Shown here: piece after piece, positions 26,467-34,992 of the stretch
Position numbering within the stretch: the first letter of the stretch is position 1
Layout of the letters: each line of letters starts with the position of its first letter
From: Bacillota bacterium
GTDB taxonomy: Bacteria; Bacillota; Sulfobacillia; Sulfobacillales; Sulfobacillaceae
Assembly (NCBI GenBank): GCA_023511625.1
Contig: JAIMBD010000013.1
Coordinates: 1-64,000, forward strand
Length of the DNA stretch: 64,000 bases
Reading direction: 5' to 3'
Made by a program: the position numbers and the translations under genes
Notes under the pieces: generated by a model
What the model was told of the DNA's origin: nothing
The model's input: the letters and a program-made list of their open reading frames with translations, nothing else
The model's database searches: none

Positions 26467-26633
26467 CGCCACTCCTCCCCGCGGGCTGCTCTGATGCCAT
26501 GTGTATGGGCGGGGCCGACGGCGCATCCCCGCCGACGCATAAGCGCCAGGCGGTAAAGATTTCCCCCCGGCGGCTTGGGACGCCCCCCTCAGGGGCTCTT
26601 TCGGCGCAAAGCATCGTCTCCTCTGGTGGCCAG

Positions 26634-26766
26634 ATTGCCTCTGGGATTAGCCACCAGGTTAGGACACGAGAGTGGCCCCTCCCGCCCGAGGATGCGGGAT
26701 TCACCCCGAAAAGGGGTCCCCGGTCGTCGCCCGGCCACTTTGGGTCCCGGCGACGATTCGGCAAGA
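26634..26766 (-). promoter_or_regulatory. Second c-di-AMP riboswitch (ydaO/yuaA class)
   Basis: Read on the minus strand, the region shows the riboswitch blocks in order: TTGCCGAATC, CGGGGACCCCTTTTCGGGGT followed by GAATCC, CCACTCTCGTGTCCTAACC and GGCTAATCCCAGAGGCAAT. The outer TTGCC pairs with GGCAA as in the known P1 stem. The 3' block aligns without gaps to the ACCCGACAGCTAACTCCGGA type block of characterised ydaO RNAs as I remember them. It precedes the lipoprotein gene at 25960-26466. A terminator downstream (26540-26630) is plausible but not resolved. Confidence 0.82.
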
Positions 26767-27362
26767 CCAATCTTCCCCCGGAAGCGGAGGAGTGTCCGAT
26801 CGCCCACGGCCCCGCCCTCTGTGCGGGTACGGCCTCAGTCCCCAAAGGCGGCCTTTGAGCCGAGTCGCCTGCTCCCCTCGCCAGCCCCTCCCCCACCCGG
26901 CGGCGATTCCGACGCCTGACACCGGACCCCGGGTCCTCGCCTCGGCCGGCTGAGCGAAGATCACCGCTCCCCGCGTCCTCGTCGAACCGAAGGCGGCCGC
27001 CAGCCTAGCCGAGAGCGTGCCCCGGCCGGGAGGGACCGCAGACGGCCGGTGCCCCGCCACAAGCCCCGGGGGCGAGGAAGCGCAAGATGCGGCCGCGACG
27101 ACAACGGGTGGGAGGCGACTGGAAGCAGAAGCGCCGCCGCGGGTGCGAGGCGTGACGTCCCGGACGGCGGGCCTTGTGGCGACGGGGAAAGCCGGCGTTT
27201 CGCGAAGTCCAAGGGGCCGAGGGCGCCGACCGCGGCCGGGGCCGTTTTACCCCACCGCGCTTTCGGGTCATTGCCACCTAGACGGGGCCGCGGAAGGAGC
27301 CGACGTGAACGGCACCGGCGGGGCCGCCGGGGCCCACGGCCGAGCCGTCCGGAAAAGTGCCG
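26767..27362. other. About 600 bp without a credible gene
   Basis: GC-rich sequence between the c-di-AMP riboswitch and the glycosyltransferase gene. Open frames on both strands are Arg/Pro/Gly-rich and lack ribosome binding sites. One segment is closed by CCACAAGCCC (27057-27066) pairing with GGGCCTTGTGG (27169-27179), with a single bulge, around a roughly 100-nt interior rich in further short stems. This suggests a structured RNA. I found no match to RNase P, tmRNA, SRP or T-box signatures. The 27300-27350 part includes GC-rich inverted repeats that may end the glycosyltransferase transcript. Confidence 0.4.
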
Positions 27363-28478
27363 TCATAGGCGGATGGTTTGGGCCAACTGGTAGAATTGCA
27401 CGAGCTCCCGGGTCGGCTCGCGCCAACCCCAGCGCTCTGCTTCCTGGCGCGCGCGCTGGCCCATGGTCCGCAGATCCTGGGCCAACAACCGATCCACAGC
27501 CGCCGTCAACGACGCCGGCACCTTGGCATCGAACAGCACTCCGGCGTCGCTGCCGTTTAACAACTCCCGCGTTGGAGGACTGTCGGCTGCCACCAGCGGC
27601 AGGCCCGCAGCCATGGCCTCGAGTAGCACCAGCCCCAAGGTATCGGTGGTCGAGGGGAAGACGAAGAAATCCGCCGAGGCGTAGGCCGCCGCCAACGCCT
27701 GGCCAGTCAGAGGGCCGACGAAGGTGGTGGGCGTGTCGCGAAACAGGGCACGCAGGTCGGCCTCGGCGGGACCGTGCCCGACCAGGGCCAGGTGCAGGTC
27801 TGACCGGCCTTGCACGAGGTGCACCAGCCGCTCGATCCCCTTTTCGCGCGCCAACCGCCCCACATACAGCGCGATCCACCGTGCGGGCCGGCCGCCGGTC
27901 AGGCGCGCGCGCATCGCCGCCTGGCGATGGCGGGGATGAAATTGGTCCAGATCCACCCCGCGCCGCCACAGCCGCACGCGCTGGATGCGATGACGCACCA
28001 AGTCCTCCTGCACCATGCCGGAAGTGGCCAAGTTGACGGCCGCCCGGTTGTGCAGGGCGCGCAAAATCGCCCAAATCAAGGGTTCAAAGAACCCGAGATG
28101 GTAAAAGCGGGCGTAGGTGGCGATGTTGGTGTGGTAGGAAGCCACCAGCGGCAACCGATGGCGCTCGGCCGCCCATACCGCCGCGATGCCGAGGAAGAAA
28201 GGGTTGACGGCGTGCACCACGTCGGGCCGCCAGCGCCCAATTAAGCGCACCACCCGCGGCAACGGCATCCCCCAGGGCTTGCCTCCGTAAATGAACCGCA
28301 CGCTGACGGTGGGGACCCCAAACACGGGGATGCCCTCGAACTCCGGCCCACCGCCCGCCGGCGCCACGATCAACAACTCGTGACCCATTCGCCGCAACTC
28401 CCGGACAGTGGCCGTCAGCCGTGTCACCACCCCGTCGAGCGACGGCCACCAGGTTTCCGTCACAAAGGCTATCCGCAT
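27363..28478 (-). CDS. GT4-family glycosyltransferase (MgtA/SQD2-like)
   Basis: A 371-residue GT-B enzyme. The N-terminal acceptor domain starts MRIAFVTETWWPSLDGVVTR, typical of MgtA- or SQD2-like glycosyltransferases. The C-terminal donor domain has YVGRLAREKGIERLV, the LVGHGPAEADLRAL motif and the E-x7-E-like segment FPSTTDTLGLVLLEAMAAGLPL. Such enzymes add hexoses to diacylglycerol or related lipids, but specificity cannot be read. The ATG at 28478 lacks a strong ribosome binding site; a longer frame starts at 28538. It is monocistronic. Confidence 0.85.
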   Translation of the reverse strand: MRIAFVTETWWPSLDGVVTRLTATVRELRRMGHELLIVAPAGGGPEFEGIPVFGVPTVSVRFIYGGKPWGMPLPRVVRLIGRWRPDVVHAVNPFFLGIAAVWAAERHRLPLVASYHTNIATYARFYHLGFFEPLIWAILRALHNRAAVNLATSGMVQEDLVRHRIQRVRLWRRGVDLDQFHPRHRQAAMRARLTGGRPARWIALYVGRLAREKGIERLVHLVQGRSDLHLALVGHGPAEADLRALFRDTPTTFVGPLTGQALAAAYASADFFVFPSTTDTLGLVLLEAMAAGLPLVAADSPPTRELLNGSDAGVLFDAKVPASLTAAVDRLLAQDLRTMGQRARQEAERWGWREPTRELVQFYQLAQTIRL

Positions 28479-28596
28479 GGAAAAGGTCTGCCCACACCAT
28501 CCTCTTCGCCGACGTCTTCTGTCTTCCAAGCATGGCACACGTCAACCCGGCTGTCCACCGGCCTCGGCCGCCGGTGGGAGGCGAAGAAAATTCCAG

Positions 28597-28625
28597 TTCA
28601 AACCAGGACGATTTTGGTGGATAAT
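28597..28625 (+). promoter_or_regulatory. Promoter of ytxH and the DUF948-like gene
   Basis: TTCAAA (28597-28602), a 17-bp spacer and GATAAT (28620-28625) fit a vegetative promoter. The leader to the ytxH ATG is about 87 nt. Confidence 0.5.
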
Positions 28626-28718
28626 AAGGCGGGAGAATGAATCCGCGCGGCCGTGTGCCGCCGGCTATGAGGGGACAAGCCGCCGCAAGCAGGCGCCCTC
28701 GCGAAAAGGAGGTTTGCC

Positions 28719-28994
28719 ATGAGCGACAGGACCTGGGACCGGATGAGCGGCCTTTTGGTTGGAGCGGCCATCGGTTTCATTGCCGGCGTGTTGATGGCGC
28801 CCTCGTCGGGCCCGGAAATGCGCGAGACCATCCGCAAGCGCACGCAGAGTTCCGTGGGACAGGTGAAGGAAGCCTTGACCGACCTCAAGGACAACCTAGC
28901 CAAGAAGGGACGCGAGATGCTGCAAAACGGGACCGCCGAGATCCGCATCACCGACCCTGATCCCGCGACACCTGAGCCCGACGCCCGGAGTTGA
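28719..28994 (+). CDS. YtxH-domain protein
   Basis: A 91-residue protein with the YtxH layout: a Gly-rich membrane helix near the N-terminus (GLLVGAAIGFIAGVLMAPSS), then GPEMRETIRKRTQSS and an amphipathic, probably coiled-coil stretch to residue 75. The ATG follows AAAAGGAGG. Proteins of this family are membrane-tethered and often stress-induced in Firmicutes; the function is unknown. It lies 4 bp ahead of a DUF948-like gene, a common pairing. Confidence 0.8.
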   Translation: MSDRTWDRMSGLLVGAAIGFIAGVLMAPSSGPEMRETIRKRTQSSVGQVKEALTDLKDNLAKKGREMLQNGTAEIRITDPDPATPEPDARS

Positions 28995-28998
28995 AGGC

Positions 28999-29406
28999 AT
29001 GGGTATCGGAACGGCGCTCACCATCATCGCCATCGCCCTGGCGGTCCTGACCGTGTTGGTCTTGGCCGCCTTTGTCGCGTTTCTGCTCCTGGTGCAGCGC
29101 CTTCTGACCCTGGAGCGCGCCTTGGCCCACGAGATCCAGCGCATCGCCCGCCACCTCGAGGCGGTGGTCAGCGAGGTCCAAGGCACTTCCCGCCGCATCG
29201 GCCACACCGTCGACCGCCTGGAGAGCGTCGCCCAAGGTCTGCGCACGGCGTGGTCGCTGTGGTCGTGGTGGCGCGGGCGCACCGCCTCGCCGGCCAGCCC
29301 GGCATCCCCTTGGTGGTGGGAGGCGGCCCATGCCGGCTGGACTTGGTGGCGCCGCCGCCAACGCTCGCGCCCTAAGCCTCCTGCCTCCCAAAGCCCCAGC
29401 GCCTAA
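28999..29406 (+). CDS. DUF948-like membrane protein
   Basis: A 135-residue protein with one N-terminal membrane segment (ALTIIAIALAVLTVLVLAAF, extending to residue 35) and a following helix (LERALAHEIQRIARHLEAVV) that resembles DUF948/YtxG-type proteins. The C-terminal third is unusual, being Trp- and Pro-rich (AWSLWSWWRGRT, SPWWWEAAHAGWTWWRRR). It is co-transcribed with ytxH. A general stress or envelope role is inferred from family context only. Confidence 0.65.
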   Translation: MGIGTALTIIAIALAVLTVLVLAAFVAFLLLVQRLLTLERALAHEIQRIARHLEAVVSEVQGTSRRIGHTVDRLESVAQGLRTAWSLWSWWRGRTASPASPASPWWWEAAHAGWTWWRRRQRSRPKPPASQSPSA

Positions 29407-29510
29407 CCCCCCAAACGTCTCGCCGCTTGGCGAATGCTATTGTGAAAACGTTGCACCATGTGTGGGGACTGGACCAGATCTGCCCCGCGCACGCAGCAAT
29501 TGCCTTACGA

Positions 29511-29540
29511 TTGACCGTTGGTTTCATACCGTGGTATCTT
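29511..29540 (+). promoter_or_regulatory. Candidate promoter of the PurM-fold gene
   Basis: TTGACC (29511-29516), 18 bp and TATCTT (29535-29540) lie about 46 nt upstream of the ATG at 29587. The surrounding 180 bp is noticeably more AT-rich than neighbouring DNA. Confidence 0.45.
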
Positions 29541-29586
29541 CATTTCAATATGAATTCTGAGTGGACAGGTAGGGGTAGGGACGGGC

Positions 29587-30372
29587 ATGGCGATGCAGGA
29601 CGACGTACGAGGGACCACCAAGACCGTGCGCCAGCTGACGGTCCTGGACCGGGGACAAGGCGAGGGGCTCCTCCTCGCCCATCACAGCGTGGTAGGAGTG
29701 GGGCCGGCCACCCATGACAGCGTGGTGGTGCCGGCCCGCGACGTGGGCTATTTCGCCGCCCGCGCCGTCACCTTCGCGGTGGTGGCAACCGGCGCCGTGC
29801 CCCTGGCCCTGCTTTTCCATTTGGTCCCGGAAGACGCCAAGGTGCTGGCGGCCGTAGAGGAGGGTATTGCCGAATTCTTGGCCGCATCGGAGTTGACCCA
29901 TCTCCCCTGGTCCAAGCCGCTCGAATCGGTCACGGCCCTGCCGGTGACGGCCGTGGGATTGGCCATGGTGGGTTGGTGGGAGGCCACCCGTTTCAAGTTG
30001 GGGCGAGCCGAACGCGGGGACGACTTGTACCTGATCGGCCATCCCTTGCGCGCGCCGCAGCACCGCTACGCGCGGGCCGACACCATCATGCCGTCCACCC
30101 GCCACATCCTAGACCTTTTGCCGCACGCACACGACCTCGTCCCCGTCGGCGTCGAAGGCGTCTTCGCCGCCGCCCAGAGCTTGGCCCAAACGGCCGGGCT
30201 CACCTTTTTCCCTCAGGAACATTTGCCCCCCTGGATGGCCCACCGCCTGCCCTGTCCAGCCGGCGCCATCATCGCGGCCCTGCCCCAAGGCCAAGGGGGA
30301 CGAGCCTATGCCATCCCGGTGCCCGTCATGCACCTCGGCCGATTGGCCGGAGGCGATCAGGCGGGGTCGTAA
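29587..30372 (+). CDS. PurM/AIR-synthase-fold protein, possibly alpha-ribazole kinase-like (CblS)
   Basis: A 261-residue protein. VVGVGPATHDSVVVPARDVG, FAARAVTFAVVATGAVPLAL and AVEEGIAEFLAASEL follow the pattern of the AIR synthase/HypE/ThiL superfamily N-terminal half. The closest layout I can recall is CblS, the alpha-ribazole kinase used for cobalamin lower-ligand salvage. The HPLRAPQHRYARADTIMPST segment follows in the position of the second half. No cobalamin genes lie nearby, so the substrate is uncertain. ATG at 29587 has AGGGG upstream. It overlaps the convergent CopZ-like gene by 16 nt. Confidence 0.5.
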   Translation: MAMQDDVRGTTKTVRQLTVLDRGQGEGLLLAHHSVVGVGPATHDSVVVPARDVGYFAARAVTFAVVATGAVPLALLFHLVPEDAKVLAAVEEGIAEFLAASELTHLPWSKPLESVTALPVTAVGLAMVGWWEATRFKLGRAERGDDLYLIGHPLRAPQHRYARADTIMPSTRHILDLLPHAHDLVPVGVEGVFAAAQSLAQTAGLTFFPQEHLPPWMAHRLPCPAGAIIAALPQGQGGRAYAIPVPVMHLGRLAGGDQAGS

Positions 30373-30557
30373 CCTGCGTCGCGCACGGCCGCCTTCAGCT
30401 CGTCGAGGCTGACGCGGGCCGGATCGTAGTCTACCGTCGCTTCGCCGATGCTCACCGCCGCCGCCTGGACACCAGGCAGAGCCAGGAGCGCTTGACGCAC
30501 CGCCCGGACGCAGTGGTCACACGACATGCCCGCAATGTGCAGCGCCACGTGTTCCAT
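30357..30557 (-). CDS. CopZ-like heavy-metal-associated (HMA) chaperone
   Basis: A 66-residue ferredoxin-like HMA domain with the metal-binding motif GMSCDHCVRAVRQAL (Cys13 and Cys16) and the usual ending VDYDPARVSLDELKAAVRD followed by AGYDPA. Such proteins carry Cu(I) to P-type exporters or regulators. No copA or csoR is in the window. The ATG at 30557 follows AAAGGGGG. A TATAAT at 30630-30635 on the same strand may be its -10. Confidence 0.88.
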   Translation of the reverse strand: MEHVALHIAGMSCDHCVRAVRQALLALPGVQAAAVSIGEATVDYDPARVSLDELKAAVRDAGYDPA

Positions 30558-30795
30558 GGCTTGCCGCCCCCTTTCTCGCTGGGGGGCATAAGCCCCCTCG
30601 GGCCTTCCTGCCCTCGAGTCTGCACCCCTATTATACGCCGACTGTCCGAGGCCGGTCGTAAAGCCGGGCCGGGCCCTGGCTCGGAACGGCCGCCTCCCAT
30701 CCAGGCCCAGGCCAAAAGGCCGTCTTCACCGGGTGCCGCATGCTTTCGCCATCGACTGCCCATACTGCCGTCAAAAGGCTTGGGAGGGAGTTGTC

Positions 30796-32559
30796 ATGGC
30801 TCGGCCCCATCGCCCATCGCCCGCGGCGCGGGACGTGACGGGCCCTGCGACGGCGGCTGTCCCCGCCTGGGCCGAGGCTGCCGTCCGACGCCTCGAAGCC
30901 AGCGAACAGGCGCTGGCGCGTTTAAGTCCCGTCGTCGTGCCCCTCTTGACAGAGGTGGTGTCGTTAAGTCAACGCCTCGAGCAGTGGCTCGATGCCTTGA
31001 CGGCCGACCTTCGGGCACCCCAGGGCAACCTCGATCGCTACGGCGGTAACGTGGAGGCGGCCCACGGGCGCCTTCTGGCCACTGTGGGCACTTCGCCCGA
31101 CGTCATCCTCCGCCGCTTCGGCATCGGCCGCACGCTCCGCTGGCCCGCGCTGTTGGCCTTCGTCGACGGTTTGGTCGATGCGGCCATGATCGACCGCGAC
31201 GTGCTGGGTCCCCTGCAGTCGGCCGAGGCGCTGCCGGTCCACGACCCCCAAAGTCTCTTGAACGCCGTGCAAGAACGGGTGGTAGCCGTTGGTCACGTGA
31301 CGGTCGAGAACGTATGGGATCAGCTGTTGACCAAATTGGTCAGCGGCAACGCGCTGCTGTTCCTAGAGGGGGTTCCCGAGGCGCTGGTCCTGGATACGGT
31401 CAAGTACCCACAACGCAGCGTCGGCCGGTCCCAGACCGAGCCTTCCGTGCTCGGCCCCCAGGAAGCCTTTACCGAGATCAGCCTTACGCAGATGAACCTC
31501 CTGCGCCTGCGCATCCAGTCGCCAGGGCTGCGCTTTACCCCCCTGACGGTCGGCAATCGGTCGCTCACTCAGGTGGTGTTGGTGCATCTCGACGACGTCA
31601 CCAACCCTGCCCTGGTCAGCGCCGTCCTGCAACGCCTCCGCACCATCCGCCGCGACAGCGTCCAGACGGCCAACGAGGTCGCGGAGTACTTGGCCGACCG
31701 GCGTTGGACCCTTTTCCCGCAAACCCGCCAGACCGACCGCGTGGAATGGGTGGCGCGGGAGGTCATGACCGGCAAGGTGGCCGTGCTGGTGGCCAACGAC
31801 CCCTTTGCCATCATCCTCCCCAACACCCTGATGGACTTCTACCGGACGACCCAAGACTACGCCTCTTCCTTCTGGGATACGACGTTGACCCGGATCGTGC
31901 GGCTCGTGGCCCTGTTTGTAGGCATCTACCTGATGCCGCTCTACATCGCGTTGACCTCCGTCAATACCGACCTCATCCCCACGAAGCTGTTGCTGACCAT
32001 CGCCGGGTCCCGGGCCGGGATTCCGTTTCCTCCCATTTCGGAGGTCATCATCATGTGGGTGATCATCGAAGTCCTGCGGGAGGCGTCGGTCAGGCTGCCG
32101 CAACAGATGGCCACGACCTTGGGCACTGTGGGCGCCGTCGTCGTGGGTACCGCCATCGTCAAGGCGGGGGTGGTGGACGATATCATGATCGTCACGGTGA
32201 CGTTGACGGCGCTGGGCCTGTTCACCTCGCCCGCCTTCGAGCTGACGTCGACCTGGCGCTGGCTGTTCTGGGGCTTCATCGCCGCCGCCTATGTCTTCGG
32301 GATCTACGGCATCGTCTTGATGACAGTGGCCGTGCTGACGCACGTCACCTCCCTGGAGAACTACGGAGTGCCTTATTTCAGTCCCTGGGGGCCCCTTCGC
32401 GTCCGCGAGCTCGCCGACAGCTTGGTCCGCCTTCCCTTGCCGTTTCTCACCCGCCGACCCCTCTCGCTGCGCACCGTCGACGCCCGCCTCTCTCACCGCC
32501 GGACCACCCGGCAAGCGGTAGACCTCTACGCCGGCCAGCGCCGGGCCCGTCGGCGATGA
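30796..32559 (+). CDS. gerAA: Spore germination receptor subunit A (GerA family)
   Basis: A 587-residue A-subunit of a nutrient germinant receptor. After a roughly 90-residue variable N-terminus comes the GerA soluble domain (TSPDVILRRFGIG, FVDGLVDAAMIDRDVLGPL, GNALLFLEGVPEALVLD, the signature PQRSVGRSQTEPSVLGPQEA, FTEISLTQMNLLRLRI). Four to five membrane helices follow, including LVALFVGIYLMPLYIALTSV, and PFPPISEVIIMWVIIEVLRE. ATG at 30796 follows GGGAGGGAG. The operon order is A-C-B, with ATGA overlap to gerC. The receptor would sit in the inner spore membrane. Confidence 0.93.
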   Translation: MARPHRPSPAARDVTGPATAAVPAWAEAAVRRLEASEQALARLSPVVVPLLTEVVSLSQRLEQWLDALTADLRAPQGNLDRYGGNVEAAHGRLLATVGTSPDVILRRFGIGRTLRWPALLAFVDGLVDAAMIDRDVLGPLQSAEALPVHDPQSLLNAVQERVVAVGHVTVENVWDQLLTKLVSGNALLFLEGVPEALVLDTVKYPQRSVGRSQTEPSVLGPQEAFTEISLTQMNLLRLRIQSPGLRFTPLTVGNRSLTQVVLVHLDDVTNPALVSAVLQRLRTIRRDSVQTANEVAEYLADRRWTLFPQTRQTDRVEWVAREVMTGKVAVLVANDPFAIILPNTLMDFYRTTQDYASSFWDTTLTRIVRLVALFVGIYLMPLYIALTSVNTDLIPTKLLLTIAGSRAGIPFPPISEVIIMWVIIEVLREASVRLPQQMATTLGTVGAVVVGTAIVKAGVVDDIMIVTVTLTALGLFTSPAFELTSTWRWLFWGFIAAAYVFGIYGIVLMTVAVLTHVTSLENYGVPYFSPWGPLRVRELADSLVRLPLPFLTRRPLSLRTVDARLSHRRTTRQAVDLYAGQRRARRR

Positions 32560-33662
32560 GGCACTGGGGCAAGGTTGTGGTGGGGCTCTCCCTGATGGGG
32601 CTATTGAGCGGGTGCTGGAGCAACCGGCCGGTGGAACGGCGCAACCTCGCCTTGATGTTGGGCGTGGGCCCGGCACCGCACCACCAGATCCGCTTGATCT
32701 TCCAGATCCCCACCCGTTCCGGCTTGACCGGGCTGACCAAAGGCAGCGGTGCCTCCCAAGAGGCCTCGTTTTACCTCATCGAGGGCGTAGGCGCTACCAT
32801 GACCGACGCCTTCGCCCAGGCCCAGGCCAAGACCACCCGCGACCTGTACCTCGGCCAGGTCGAGGTGGTGGCCTTCTCCACGCGCCTCCCTCCCACGGCC
32901 TTTGAACAAGCGCGCAACATGTTCTCGCGCCTGGGGTCGCTGGACAAGACCGCCTACGCCGTGGCCACGCCCTCGGTGCGGCGCCTTCTGGCCCTGCAAC
33001 CCCGCTCGGGGGAGCTTCCCGGCATCATCCTGGCCTCGAACTTCGGCTGCCTGTCGTGCAACGTCGAGCACTTAGAGCGCACCGTGTGGGATATGGAAAC
33101 GGCGCATTACAACCGCGGCATCAACCTCTGGCTGCCACTGTTGTCGGCCGGTCCCCACGGGTTTGAGATCAACCAGATGGCCGTCTACGCCCAGGACCGC
33201 CCGGTGCTGATCTTGACGCCGCCGGAAACCCAAGCTTTGGGCTATGTCATGGGACTGACCCACAAGGGCACGCTCACCTTTCGCTGGGGACCGCACTGGG
33301 TGGCCCTCCGCGCCCTCGACGCCAGGCCGCACTTTGCCATGGCCTGGAAAGACGGGCGACCTGCCATCGCCATCACCCTGGATGTCACCGGATCCCTGGC
33401 CGAGTACCTCCGCGGCGAGTTGACGCCTCCGGTCCTCAAGGCAGTGGAGACGGCCGCAGAAAAGGACCTCGCCCGGCGCGTGACGGCGGTGTTGGCGCGG
33501 CTGCAACAGGCGCACGTCGACCCCGTGGGGTTTGGCCAGTCCTGGGTCTGGTTTCATCCCACGCGGTTCGCCCGCCTGGGCTCGTGGCGCCAGGCCTTCG
33601 CCCACGCCACCATCTCGGTCCAGGTCCACCTGCGCCTGAACGACATCGGGGATCTGACCTGA
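32556..33662 (+). CDS. gerAC: Spore germination receptor lipoprotein subunit C (GerC family)
   Basis: The 368-residue lipoprotein subunit starts inside the gerA stop (ATGA overlap). The signal peptide ends in the lipobox LLSGCWSNRPVERRNLALML, with the W-x-R-E-like start typical of GerC. Later segments include VEGVGATMTDAF-like, LYLGQVEVVAFSTRL, the central domain and the C-terminal Ger(x)C domain (KAVETAAEKDLARRVTAVLA, HVDPVGFGQ). It is lipidated and faces the outside of the inner spore membrane. All three receptor subunits are present and intact. Confidence 0.9.
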   Translation: MRHWGKVVVGLSLMGLLSGCWSNRPVERRNLALMLGVGPAPHHQIRLIFQIPTRSGLTGLTKGSGASQEASFYLIEGVGATMTDAFAQAQAKTTRDLYLGQVEVVAFSTRLPPTAFEQARNMFSRLGSLDKTAYAVATPSVRRLLALQPRSGELPGIILASNFGCLSCNVEHLERTVWDMETAHYNRGINLWLPLLSAGPHGFEINQMAVYAQDRPVLILTPPETQALGYVMGLTHKGTLTFRWGPHWVALRALDARPHFAMAWKDGRPAIAITLDVTGSLAEYLRGELTPPVLKAVETAAEKDLARRVTAVLARLQQAHVDPVGFGQSWVWFHPTRFARLGSWRQAFAHATISVQVHLRLNDIGDLT

Positions 33663-33709
33663 CCCCCGACGCGTCTTAAGACCCACCGCCCCGGCGAGGA
33701 GGCTTAAGG

Positions 33710-34882
33710 ATGCACCCGCGACGACACATCTCCCCGTTTCAGTTCGCCCTCCTGATCGCCGCCAGCTACATGGGGTTCGGCATCTTCCAGTTCCCCCGCG
33801 AACTCGTGCTGCACGCCGGGCCGGACGCTCTTTGGGGGCTCTTGTTGGAATTCGCCTGGGCCCTGGCGGCTTTGTCTCTCTGGTTTCGCGTCAACCGGTT
33901 GCACCCGGACCGCCCCCTCTTTGCCTTTCTCCCCCGCTACCTGCCGCGCTCCCTCACCGACCTTGTGGCAGGAGTCACCGTCGCGCTCCACCTCCTCTTG
34001 GCGGTGGTGGCACTGGCCAACTTCGGGTTCCTCATGCGCACCTATTTTCTTCCCGAGACCCCGCTGTGGGCCATCGACGGCGCTTTCGTGCTCACTGCCG
34101 TCTACATCGCCTGGTACGACATCGCCCCCTTGGCCCGCACCCTCGAAACCGTGTTTACCGTGCCGGCCCTCCTTTCCATCTTTATCGGGCTTTTGCTGAT
34201 CGGCCGCATGCGCTTTGGCTACGCCCTTCTGCCCACCACCAGGCTGTGGATCCTCCCCACGCTGCGCGGGGCGTATTACGACGCCTACCTCTTCTTCGGG
34301 TTCGAGATCACCATGGTCTTGTACCCCCTGGTGCGGGCCGAAGAGCAGGCCACGGCCGAGCGGTACGCGCTGTGGGCCATGGTCATGACCTGCGCCTTCT
34401 TCCTGTTCGGGTATGCCATGGTGCTGGGCGTGGAAGGCCCCTTCTTTCTCGCTCGCATCCAGTGGCCCACCGTCTCTGCCAATCGGCTGGTCGACATCGA
34501 GGGGCTCTTCGTCAACAAGCTCGGGCTTTTGGTGGTGGTGTTATGGGGGCTGATGTTGCTCGCGTTTTTGGCCCTGCGCCTCTGGTGCGTGATCCACGAC
34601 GTCATGCCCTCCTTTGGCAGCCATCGTCTTCCGGCCTACCGCCTGTGGCTCGTGACCGCCGCTGCCCTCACCTTGTCGGCCGCCCTCGCCATCCCCAGCA
34701 TCGCCCCGCTGAGCCAGCTCTTGATGACGGTGGTCCTCCCTGCCATGCTCGGCTACATCCTCGGCCTGCCCCTCTTCATCCTGGCCGCCGCCCGCTTCGC
34801 CCACCGGCGTCGCCCACCGCCGCGGGCACGGCGGCTGACGGGCACCCGCGCCCTTGGACGGCCCCGGTCCCGCCTGGTATAA
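33710..34882 (+). CDS. gerAB: Spore germination receptor subunit B (GerB/spore permease family)
   Basis: A 390-residue polytopic protein of the APC-like spore permease family with about ten membrane segments. It begins ISPFQFALLIAASYMGFGIF followed by QFPRELV, the usual GerB start. ATG at 33710 follows GAGGAGGCTT. The B-subunit is thought to bind the germinant. The last 35 codons contain the promoter of the next operon. The Arg-rich C-terminus (HRRRPPPRARRLTGTRALGR) is basic and probably cytosolic. Confidence 0.9.
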   Translation: MHPRRHISPFQFALLIAASYMGFGIFQFPRELVLHAGPDALWGLLLEFAWALAALSLWFRVNRLHPDRPLFAFLPRYLPRSLTDLVAGVTVALHLLLAVVALANFGFLMRTYFLPETPLWAIDGAFVLTAVYIAWYDIAPLARTLETVFTVPALLSIFIGLLLIGRMRFGYALLPTTRLWILPTLRGAYYDAYLFFGFEITMVLYPLVRAEEQATAERYALWAMVMTCAFFLFGYAMVLGVEGPFFLARIQWPTVSANRLVDIEGLFVNKLGLLVVVLWGLMLLAFLALRLWCVIHDVMPSFGSHRLPAYRLWLVTAAALTLSAALAIPSIAPLSQLLMTVVLPAMLGYILGLPLFILAAARFAHRRRPPPRARRLTGTRALGRPRSRLV

Positions 34883-34883
34883 T
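34854..34883 (+). promoter_or_regulatory. Promoter of the moxR operon inside the end of gerB
   Basis: TTGGAC (34854-34859), 18 bp and TATAAT (34878-34883) with a TGG extension fit a strong promoter. It allows the MoxR-DUF58-transglutaminase operon to be expressed apart from the germination genes. The leader is about 100 nt long. Confidence 0.6.
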
Positions 34884-34992
34884 GGCGACAACGATGGAAG
34901 GCCCTGCCGGCCCGGCGGGGCCTCGTGTCGCAGAGGCCACCCGTCCTGCCGTTTTTGCTGTGGGCCCCTTGTACTTCCGGGAAGGAGGAGCC

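Noticed and set aside
26767-27362. RNase P RNA, tmRNA, SRP RNA or T-box in the gene-free region
   Set aside because: I looked for their conserved blocks on both strands and did not find them in the correct order.
28671-28682. Second copy of GGGGACAAGCCG (also an arm of the 25700-25732 hairpin)
   Set aside because: A single 12-base match without its inverted partner is likely chance in this GC-rich context.
33832-34992. N-terminal extension of the MoxR reading frame
   Set aside because: The upstream part lies in gerB in another frame and has no MoxR homology. The ATG at 34993 has a strong ribosome binding site.
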